A DNA stretch of 18,496 nucleotides, taken from assembly GCA_030550225.1 (NCBI GenBank), contig JAUQPV010000022.1, positions 1-18,496 of the forward strand, read 5' to 3'. Origin of the DNA: Acidobacteriota bacterium. Its GTDB lineage: Bacteria > Acidobacteriota > HRBIN11. Below are positions 12,859 to 18,496 of this stretch, piece by piece (the stretch's first letter is position 1; the number at the start of each line of letters is the position of its first letter). A program made the position numbers and the translations under genes. The notes beneath the pieces are model-generated. The model was not told the origin of the DNA and searched no databases. It saw nothing but the letters and a program-made list of their open reading frames with translations.

Positions 12859-13767
12859 ATGGTCTATGAGGCGACGCTTTGGGACATCGCCCGGCTCCGG
12901 ATGCCCGTCGAGCGGGACCGCCTGCTTCTGCTCTTCGTCGCCGTGAATCTCCTGTTTCTGACGGTCGACGTCGCCATCGCCCACTCGGTGAATGGCTTCA
13001 TGCCCCGTTATGAGCTTATCCCCCTGCTCATTCCGCCGTGGGGGATCCTGACGTCGCTGGCCCTGGCGTTCGGTCGGATTGAGCGCCCGTGGCTTTATGG
13101 CCTCCATAGTCTCCTGATGGCCCTATCCGTCGTGACGGGCGTCTTGGGATTTGCCTTTCACCTCTACGCCGTGATGGGGCCGGCCCGGCGGTTGGCCTGG
13201 TGGTGGCTCGCCTTCGGGGCCCCCGTCTTGGCACCCCTGTCCTACGCCGGCGTCGGCCTGGTCGGGTGGGTCGCCGTGATGAGCGAGACGCCCGATGGCT
13301 GCCTCCAGGTCGGTCCCTGGCTTCAGTTGAATGTGCGGTTAAGCAAGACGCAGGCCCTGATGGGCCTCGTGGCCCTGGGCTTCCTGGGCGCGACCCTGAC
13401 GAGTTATTTGGACCATGCCCAGTATGGCTATACGGCGCCTGAGTGGATTCCCGTCTTTGCGGGCCTCTTTGCCTTCCTATACACGGCGGCCGTGACCCTG
13501 CGGCCGGACCTCGATGCGACCGACGCCCGAGGGCTTTTGGCAACGCTCCTCGGGATGATCGCTGTCGGCCTCCTCGGCTTTGCCTTCCACCTGAGTCGAG
13601 ACCTGGCCGACACGGGTCAGTTGACCCTCGAACGGATGCGCTCGTGGGCGCCCATCCTGGCGCCGCTTCTGTTTTCAGACCTGGGCCTGCTCGGCCTGGT
13701 GAGCGCCCTCCAGGCCGTCCGGGAAGAAGGGACGGAGGGACGAGTCGGGGTGATTTATGGTTCATAG
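12859..13767 (+). CDS. 8-helix integral membrane protein with internal duplication
   Basis: I do not recognise a named family. The 302-residue protein has about eight membrane helices arranged as two related halves (about residues 25-140 and 170-285). Both halves share an H-x3-G...IP element (HSVNG...LIP; HAQYG...WIP), an identical 'LGFAFHL' and 'APxLAPL' followed by 'GLxG'. The repeated histidines at 42, 101, 186 and 244 could ligate heme or metal. It lies between an octaheme cytochrome and NnrS, so a quinol-oxidising or electron-delivery role is an inference. The ATG at 12859 is chosen for GAGAGG six bases upstream; in-frame starts at 12796 (GTG) and 12817 are alternatives. The stop codon and last residues lie in a repeat word. 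Confidence 0.72.
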   Translation: MVYEATLWDIARLRMPVERDRLLLLFVAVNLLFLTVDVAIAHSVNGFMPRYELIPLLIPPWGILTSLALAFGRIERPWLYGLHSLLMALSVVTGVLGFAFHLYAVMGPARRLAWWWLAFGAPVLAPLSYAGVGLVGWVAVMSETPDGCLQVGPWLQLNVRLSKTQALMGLVALGFLGATLTSYLDHAQYGYTAPEWIPVFAGLFAFLYTAAVTLRPDLDATDARGLLATLLGMIAVGLLGFAFHLSRDLADTGQLTLERMRSWAPILAPLLFSDLGLLGLVSALQAVREEGTEGRVGVIYGS

Positions 13768-13855
13768 CCGCTATTGGCGCATAGCTCATGGGTCATGGCC
13801 ATGCGCTATCAGCTATGAGCCATGAGCCGATGTGGGCCATCGGTCATGAGCGAAT
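13755..13855. repeat. CATGAGC/CATAGC-type word island inside the cytochrome-nnrS cluster
   Basis: Many copies of CATAGC, CATGGGTCATGGC, CTATCAGCTATGAGCCATGAGC and GGTCATGAGC lie head to tail on both strands, giving numerous small inverted repeats (CATGAGC/GCTCATG). It is the same family as 8922-8978. The island covers the stop codon of the membrane-protein gene and much of the gap before nnrS. Confidence 0.75.
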
Positions 13856-13892
13856 AATGCGCCACGCGCCACTTCGTCCCGTCGTCACGCCC

Positions 13893-15299
13893 ATGAACGA
13901 GACAGTTCGATACCGGGAACTGGACGTCGGCTTCTTCTGGGCCGCCCTGGCCCTGGCGACCCTCGGGGGCTTTGCCCTCGGGGCCGTCCTGGTCTGGTCG
14001 ATGGCCTGGGGGCAGAACCTGCCAGTCGACCTGGTCGTCTGGATTCAGGTCCACGGGCACCTTCAGCTCGTCGGCTGGGCGGGCCTGTTCATCATGGGGG
14101 TCAGCCTGTTCTTTCTGCCGCGGCTGGCGGCCACGCCCCTGACCCGGCCGGGATGGGTCTCGCCCGTCCTCGGCTTGACGGTCGGCGGCCTCCTTCTTGA
14201 GGCCCTTGCCCGACTCGTCGGACCCCGATCGTCTGTGCTGTCCGCCGGTGTCGTCCTCGGGTTTCAGGCCCTCGGGGCAGGCCTAACGACTCTTGGCATT
14301 TTGGGTTACGTATTCGTCCTCGTCGAGACGTTCTGGCCGAAGCGTCGGAAGCGGGACGGAGCCATCCGACCGGTCGAACCCTTCCTGGCCCTGCTGTTTA
14401 TCGGGTGGGGCACGTACGCCATCGCCCACGCTCTCCTGGCCCTGGCGGCGACCCGAGGCAGGACGACGCTATTGTCTATCGCCTGGCACCGATGGGCCGT
14501 CGAGGCCTTTATGGGTCTCGCCCTGTTCCCCGTCGCCTATGCCTTTTCGGTCCGGACGTTTCCCTTATACATTCAGACGCCCCTACCGAGACCCGGCCTC
14601 TGGCGGTGGGGCCTCGGGTACGCCGGGGTCACGGCGGCCGGCCTCCTGACCTCCATGCCGGTCGTCATCGAGCGACTCGGGACGCCGGGCCTCCTCCTGA
14701 CCGAGGTCCTCCGGCTGGCTTGGGACGGCACCGTCTTGTGGCTCGTCTGGGACCTGAATCTCTTCGTGCGGACTCGTCCGTCTTGGCTCCCGCCCGACGC
14801 CCCGCTCTCGCCCCACCCCCGGACGGGCCAGCCACCCCGGCGGGGATACTCGGATTACGGGGAATTCGGTCGCTTCGAGTGGCTCCTGTACTCGGCTTAC
14901 GCCTGGCTGACGGCGGCCGTCGTCCTGGACGCCGTCGGAATCGTCCTCGGTTGGCTAAGCCGAAGGGTCCCTTACGGACGAGACCCCGTGCGCCATGCGT
15001 TCTTGCTGGGGTTCATCACGCTTCTGATCCTGGGGATGGCCCAACGGATGCTTCCGGGCTTCATGCACCGAAAGCGCCTGGCTCATCCGAGCATCGTCGC
15101 CTGGACGGCCCTCCTGGGAAACCTCTCGGTCCTCGGACGGGTCGGTTCCCTCCTGGGGCCGGTGGCGCCGTGGCCGGCCGTCCGAACCCTCCAGAATGTC
15201 GGTCTGGCACTGTCGGGTGTCCTGGCCATCGGGGCCGTCCTGCTCCTGGCCTGGAACCTGGTGGCAACCCGGTACGGAAGGTCGTCAGAGTCCCTATAA
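13893..15299 (+). CDS. nnrS: NnrS family heme/copper membrane protein
   Basis: The 468-residue protein has about twelve membrane helices and the family's two signatures: 'VHGHLQLVGWAGLFIMGVSLFFLPR' (residues ~53-77, here split as VHGHLQLVGWAG and LFIMGVSLFFLPR) and 'RHAFLLGFITLLILGMAQR' (366-384). NnrS proteins protect cells from nitric-oxide stress and are often co-regulated with nitrite/NO reductases; heme and copper binding has been reported for the family. Position after an HAO-family cytochrome supports a nitrogen-oxide role for the cluster. The start is uncertain: the ATG at 13893 gives a normal N-terminus, while ATGs at 13857 and upstream lie in or next to repeat words. No strong ribosome-binding site is visible. 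Confidence 0.85.
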   Translation: MNETVRYRELDVGFFWAALALATLGGFALGAVLVWSMAWGQNLPVDLVVWIQVHGHLQLVGWAGLFIMGVSLFFLPRLAATPLTRPGWVSPVLGLTVGGLLLEALARLVGPRSSVLSAGVVLGFQALGAGLTTLGILGYVFVLVETFWPKRRKRDGAIRPVEPFLALLFIGWGTYAIAHALLALAATRGRTTLLSIAWHRWAVEAFMGLALFPVAYAFSVRTFPLYIQTPLPRPGLWRWGLGYAGVTAAGLLTSMPVVIERLGTPGLLLTEVLRLAWDGTVLWLVWDLNLFVRTRPSWLPPDAPLSPHPRTGQPPRRGYSDYGEFGRFEWLLYSAYAWLTAAVVLDAVGIVLGWLSRRVPYGRDPVRHAFLLGFITLLILGMAQRMLPGFMHRKRLAHPSIVAWTALLGNLSVLGRVGSLLGPVAPWPAVRTLQNVGLALSGVLAIGAVLLLAWNLVATRYGRSSESL

Positions 15300-15365
15300 G
15301 GAGTCCCTGAACTCATCTTGAAACCCGTGGGAAGGGATTCCGGGGGATCGCCCCGTAGCCGAGGT

Positions 15366-15542
15366 CGAGACCCCGGCCCTTGCCTTCGCGGGCCCTCCCC
15401 CGCCGCCACCGCCAGGACTCACCACCCACCACCTCGGGATAGACGCCTCCCGCCCACCCTCACTCAGGGTCCCCAGCGTGCGGCCACCCGCCGCCGCAAA
15501 CGCCTTCGCGCGCGCACCGGCCGTCTCGGCCGACGGAACGTC
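15366..15542 (-). ncRNA. candidate sigma-54-dependent small RNA, copy B
   Basis: The ~177-nt segment after the predicted start is nearly identical to copy A. It keeps CGGCCG-AGA-CGGCCG (15532-15518), UGCGGC-N8-GCCGCA, ACCCU-GAGUG-AGGGU, CGGGA-N8-UCCCG and the 3' GGCCC-N10-GGGCC stem. The last stem is intact although its loop differs from copy A by an indel, which would break a reading frame but not the hairpin. No minus-strand gene lies downstream before nnrS's 3' end on the other strand. Confidence 0.5.
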
Positions 15543-15552
15543 GGGTCGCTTC

Positions 15553-15568
15553 AGCAAACCCCGTGCCA
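15553..15568 (-). promoter_or_regulatory. sigma-54 (-24/-12) promoter, copy B
   Basis: The minus strand reads TGGCACGGGGTTTGCT from 15568 to 15553, matching every defined base of TGGCACR-N4-TTGCW. The only difference from copy A lies in the unconstrained N4 spacer. Transcription is predicted to start near 15542 and run leftward. Confidence 0.8.
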
Positions 15569-15643
15569 ATCAGGAGCCGCCCCCTCGAAATGCCCGACAC
15601 GGCTGGCTTTCCGACCCGTCTCCCGACCCCGACCCTCCCCCAC

Positions 15644-15684
15644 GTGTCTATCCCCGTAAACACTTTGTCCAATCCCTTAGACAC
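15644..15684 (-). promoter_or_regulatory. tandem 20-bp dyad operators upstream of the sigma-54 promoter, copy B
   Basis: Dyad 1 (15644-15663) is GTGTCTATCCCCGTAAACAC, one base different from copy A. Dyad 2 (15665-15684) is identical to copy A over all 20 bases. Centres are again 21 bp apart and about 111 and 132 bp upstream of the predicted start at 15542. Confidence 0.75.
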
Positions 15685-15710
15685 CTGGGGAATCATGGTC
15701 TTTTGCCCTT

Positions 15711-15757
15711 CACCCGCTCGCCACTCGCCATTTTGCCATCCGCTACTCGCCATTCTA
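15711..15757. repeat. CGCCATT-type word island
   Basis: CACCCGCTCGCCACTCGCCATT followed by GCCATCCGCTACTCGCCATTC marks the right end of repeat copy B; the first part is shared with copy A, the rest diverges. Confidence 0.5.
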
Positions 15758-15801
15758 TGAGCACCTGGTCGTCGAAGGCAGTTACTCCATCGCACCGAAT
15801 T

Positions 15802-16854
15802 TCACGAAAACAGGCCCCGAAGTCGGCGTCGCCAGGAGGGTCGGGGGTCCGGCTCCGACGGCGTTGGAACGGCCGTCTCCGAGACCGGCTCCTCGTCGGA
15901 GGTCACCCAGTCGTGACGGGCATACTGCCACGCCCGGACGTAGGTCACGGGCGGGACCCCCGGCGTCGGGGCGAGCCGACCCAGGGCGAGCCACACGTAA
16001 GTCTCGCTGATCCGGTGGCGGATGAGAAAGCCGACGAGCCGTTCATGCAAGACCGGGAGCGGCATTCGTTCCTGGGGGTCCGCCCGCAGGGTCCCCTCCA
16101 GGATAGGGCCGAACTCGGCAGCATGGGCCGTCCGGAGTCGCTCGACGGCTCCGTCGACGAAAGCCGTGACCTCCCGTCGGACGAACACGGGCCGACCCGA
16201 CGGGTCCATCCGCTGGGGATATTGGCCCGTGACGCAGAACGCCATCAGGCCCCCAACGGCGAAGGCATCCCAGGCGGGGGTATACGGCGGGCCGCTCCAC
16301 TCGGGCGGCGTCAGCTCGTGGAAGCACCCGGCGTCGTCGGGTGCCGGGTCGGCGTTCGGCACGTCTCCGACAGCATCTCCTAAGGGAGCGACGCACTCGG
16401 GTCGGGTCAGCCAGACCCGCTCGGCCGTCGGGTCGATGAGGACCCATCGGGGATGGAGGGCCCGGTACACATAGCGATGCCGGTGGAGGACCATCAGGCT
16501 CCGGACGACGTCCCGGACGACGACGACTGTCACGGGGACCGGTAGGAGGACGCCGGGCCCCAGACCTTCGACCATGCGGATGCGCCCGCAGACCTCCAAG
16601 AGGCTAAGGCCCCTCGCGGGCCGAGCGATCGTCACGAAATCCGGCCCGTGGCCCTCTACGTACAGCATGGGCGGGAATCCGGGGACCTCTCGGAGGGCCT
16701 GCCAGAAATCCGGGTTCGACACGTCGACGCCCGCATGCCCGTTGCGGCGCCAGACCGTCCGTTGGTACGTCAAGCCCGTCCGGACGTCCCGGACCAGCTC
16801 GATCCGGCCGTGTGCGTGGTCTTCCAAGAGTCTTTCGACCTGCCATTCAGACAT
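15802..16854 (-). CDS. pseudokinase-like protein, Ser/Thr-kinase fold with degenerate active site
   Basis: The 350-residue protein follows a kinase C-lobe but lacks catalytic residues. 'VYRALHPRWVLID' (129-141) sits where HRDLKPxN should be, with Asp>Ala, Lys>His and Asn>Trp. No DFG is seen ('RVWLTRPE' lies there). Then come the APE-like 'LTPPEWSGPPYTPAWDAFAVGGLMAFCVTGQYP' region (181-213) and a final 'LRADPQERMPLP' (DPxxRp). No N-lobe lysine motif (VAIK) is recognisable, so ATP transfer is unlikely; a scaffold or sensor role is an inference. A charged, proline-containing C-terminal tail ends in WRRRLRGLFS. Its ATG overlaps the end of the GspE/PilB gene by eight bases (ATGTCTGA), implying coupled translation and a link to pilus or secretion function. 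Confidence 0.72.
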   Translation of the reverse strand: MSEWQVERLLEDHAHGRIELVRDVRTGLTYQRTVWRRNGHAGVDVSNPDFWQALREVPGFPPMLYVEGHGPDFVTIARPARGLSLLEVCGRIRMVEGLGPGVLLPVPVTVVVVRDVVRSLMVLHRHRYVYRALHPRWVLIDPTAERVWLTRPECVAPLGDAVGDVPNADPAPDDAGCFHELTPPEWSGPPYTPAWDAFAVGGLMAFCVTGQYPQRMDPSGRPVFVRREVTAFVDGAVERLRTAHAAEFGPILEGTLRADPQERMPLPVLHERLVGFLIRHRISETYVWLALGRLAPTPGVPPVTYVRAWQYARHDWVTSDEEPVSETAVPTPSEPDPRPSWRRRLRGLFS

Positions 16855-18496
16855 CGTCGACCCCCAGGACGTTCAGGTAGCGACCGTCCAATAGACGGCG
16901 GCCCATCAGGAAGAGAGCGCTTTCCCACCGGGAAACGTATCCACCGGCCGCGATGCAGGCCCGGAGGACCTCGACCGGTCGGCTTCGGACCTCGATGGCT
17001 GACCGTACGTCGTCAGAGACCGTCATCGTCGCCAGGACGGGCACCCGGGTGAGGCCCCCGCCCCGGGCGAGGCCCCGGCCGGCGCAACGGCTACAGCCCC
17101 GTCCGACCCAGACCCGGTCGAGGCCGGCCTCCCGGAGGCGGACCTGGAGGGTCGGATGAACGACCTCAGCCGGGGACACCCACTCGCCGCAGTGGGGACA
17201 GGGTCGCCGGACCAACTCCTGCGTGGCGACGACCCGCAGGATGCGAGCGACCCAGGCCCGGTCCAGGCCCATACGTTCCAACCGGTCCACGACTTGAAGG
17301 GGCGTATGGGCATGCACGGTCGTCAAGACGAGGTGGCCCGTCGAGGCCGCCTCCAGGGCGGCCCGGGCCGTCTCGGCGTCCCGGACCTCGCCGACGAGGA
17401 GGACGTCCGGGTCCTGGCGTAAGAAAGCCCGCACGGCGCGGGCAAAGGACATGTGCTCGGACACCTGACACTGGACGATGCCGGGGTGGACGTACTCGAT
17501 GGGGTCCTCGACGGTCAGGACCTTAAAGTGAGGCGGGAGCCGCTGGACGAGCTTATGGAAGGTCGTGGACTTCCCGCTCCCGGTCGGCCCAGCGATGACG
17601 ACCATCCCCCAAGGCTCCCGGAGGGCCGCCTCGAGGGCTTCCCAAGCCGGACCCATCAAGCCCAGCTCCGCCCACGTGTACCGAAGCATGTCCTGCTGGA
17701 GGATGCGGATGACGGCGCTCTCTCCACCCGATTCGGGCCCCGCCGGGATGATGCTCACCCGTAGATAGACCGGCGTGCCCTCCAGGTCGACCGTGAAGCT
17801 CCCATCTCGGGGCTCCAGGGCCACACCGGCTGTCATGCGGCATAGGTGCTTGAGGGCCTGACAGATGGCCCGCCAGACGGGCTCCCGGACCCGCAGGACG
17901 TCCTGCAGGAGGCCGTCAACCCGAAACCGAATGCGGGTCCCCCAGGCGTTTTCCATCGGGTAGGGCTCCACATGGATGTCCGAGGCCCCCTGCCGGTAGG
18001 CCTCCAGGATCAAGACCCGGACGGATTCGGCACCGGACCGGACCGTCGGCTGAATCGCCTGGGGGTCAATCAGGATGGCTCGGGTCTCCCAGGACGAGAC
18101 GCCGTCCGTCGGGGGCGACGGCGGTCGGTCAGCGGGCAGGGCGATCCGCCGGGGGAGGCCCTCCGTGTATAGGCACGTCAGGAGGGCTTCCTGTTCCTGG
18201 CGAGGGTCCAAGGCCGTCATTTGGACAGCCAGTTCGGTGACGTGGGCCAGGCAGGCACCCAACAGGTCCAGGAGGTCGCCCTCGGCCGGCAGACCAGCCA
18301 ACGCCAGATGGACCCGACCGTTTCCCTGGAGGACCGCCTCGACCGGGATGATCCCCGTGGAGCGGGCCCGTTCGAGGGGCCAGAGACGACGGACCGCCGC
18401 CGGCAGGGGTGAGGCCGGCCGGCCGGACCCGGCAGGAAGCTTCAGGAGACGGGCGACGTCGGGCGTCCCGAATTCCCGAGTCAGGGCTATCCGCTC
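16847..18496 (-). CDS. GspE/PilB family type II secretion/type IV pilus assembly ATPase, N-terminus cut by window edge
   Basis: The frame is open to the right edge; 549 residues are in the window. The first ~120 ('ALTREFGTPDVARLLKLP', 'TGIIPVEAVLQGNGRVHLALAG') fit the MshEN-type N-terminal domain. The motor domain shows 'ASDIHVEPYP', Walker A 'GPTGSGKSTT' (303-312), Asp box 'TVEDPIEY' (328-335), Walker B 'RQDPDVLLVGEVRD' (~360-373), His box 'TGHLVLTTVHAHT' (386-398) and a zinc site with two CxxC pairs (CPHC at 433-436, CSRC at 468-471). It is a hexameric ATPase on the cytoplasmic side of the inner membrane that powers pilin or pseudopilin polymerisation. Choice between PilB and GspE needs neighbouring genes outside the window. 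A TTG at 18301 is not the start because the upstream domain is in frame. Confidence 0.9.
   Translation of the reverse strand, partial: ERIALTREFGTPDVARLLKLPAGSGRPASPLPAAVRRLWPLERARSTGIIPVEAVLQGNGRVHLALAGLPAEGDLLDLLGACLAHVTELAVQMTALDPRQEQEALLTCLYTEGLPRRIALPADRPPSPPTDGVSSWETRAILIDPQAIQPTVRSGAESVRVLILEAYRQGASDIHVEPYPMENAWGTRIRFRVDGLLQDVLRVREPVWRAICQALKHLCRMTAGVALEPRDGSFTVDLEGTPVYLRVSIIPAGPESGGESAVIRILQQDMLRYTWAELGLMGPAWEALEAALREPWGMVVIAGPTGSGKSTTFHKLVQRLPPHFKVLTVEDPIEYVHPGIVQCQVSEHMSFARAVRAFLRQDPDVLLVGEVRDAETARAALEAASTGHLVLTTVHAHTPLQVVDRLERMGLDRAWVARILRVVATQELVRRPCPHCGEWVSPAEVVHPTLQVRLREAGLDRVWVGRGCSRCAGRGLARGGGLTRVPVLATMTVSDDVRSAIEVRSRPVEVLRACIAAGGYVSRWESALFLMGRRLLDGRYLNVLGVDDV

Larger units (their letters stand above)
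15366..15732 (-). repeat. 370-bp direct repeat, copy B (sigma-54 promoter/sRNA element)
   Basis: This is the second copy of the element at 1230-1599, same orientation, about 14.1 kb away. The internal order and all regulatory spacings are unchanged: 75 bp between promoter and first dyad, 1 bp between dyads. Identity also continues about 45 bp beyond the dyads through TCATGGTCTTTTGCCCTTCA and ends in a CGCCATT word. It again lies between two convergent genes. Confidence 0.92.
15300..15801. other. 502-bp convergent gap holding repeat copy B
   Basis: The gap lies between the convergent nnrS and pseudokinase-like genes. 15341-15355 is a perfect CGGGG-GATCG-CCCCG hairpin that could stop transcripts from either side, although no T-run follows. 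15366-15732 is repeat copy B and 15711-15757 a word island. The rest (15758-15801) shows nothing recognisable. Confidence 0.7.

Noticed and set aside
15188..15225. TGGCACTGTCGGGTGT in nnrS, resembling a sigma-54 -24 element.
   Set aside because: The -12 GC element is missing at the correct spacing and the site lies inside coding sequence.
15341..15355. CGGGG-GATCG-CCCCG hairpin as an intrinsic terminator.
   Set aside because: The stem is only 5 bp and no T-run follows on either strand, so it is mentioned only as part of the gap.

Overview
The window is GC-rich (roughly two thirds G+C by eye), densely coding and free of rRNA, tRNA, CRISPR arrays and intact insertion sequences. An outer-membrane beta-barrel protein, a type IV pilus/type II secretion ATPase, an anchored octaheme cytochrome and clear sigma-54 promoter signatures point to a Gram-negative (diderm) bacterium. 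The style would fit Acidobacteriota or a delta-proteobacteria-like lineage, but the sequence alone does not settle the taxon.

Left part (1-6455), housekeeping: a YgfZ/GcvT-like folate-binding protein cut by the left edge (-), TrmO tRNA methyltransferase (+), then on the minus strand the unit coaE > membrane-anchored unknown protein > DUF72 protein > secreted TPR/FGE-like protein, and divergently ruvB (+). Middle (6456-11166): a coiled-coil PD-(D/E)XK-like protein overlapping a small beta-barrel protein, an SDR oxidoreductase, RsmE, a decayed VapC/PIN toxin gene, and a two-gene minus-strand unit of poorly known proteins. Right part (11167-18496): a plus-strand nitrogen-oxide cluster (HAO-family octaheme cytochrome, an internally duplicated 8-helix membrane protein, NnrS), then on the minus strand a GspE/PilB ATPase (cut by the right edge) overlapping a pseudokinase-like gene.

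The most striking feature is a ~370-bp element present twice in the same orientation (1230-1599 and 15366-15732), each time in the gap between two convergent genes. Each copy carries on the minus strand a perfect -24/-12 sigma-54 promoter, two adjacent 20-bp dyads of consensus GTGTCTA-N6-TAGACAC whose centres are 21 bp apart and lie about 111 and 132 bp upstream of the predicted start, and a conserved ~178-nt G-rich, hairpin-rich downstream segment with no convincing reading frame. The simplest reading is a duplicated, sigma-54-controlled small RNA locus with its own activator sites.

A second theme is intergenic 'word islands': patches of short degenerate repeats of several families (CCGAATTCCCGAACTGCCGAA-like, CATGAGCTATGAGC-like, CGCCATTCGCC-like, GATGCGGGAT/GATGCAAG-like, GGTGGGTAGACCG-like). 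They fill most gaps and have spread into gene ends, supplying C-terminal tails or stop codons. One 24-bp word has even expanded in frame inside the ygfZ-like gene.
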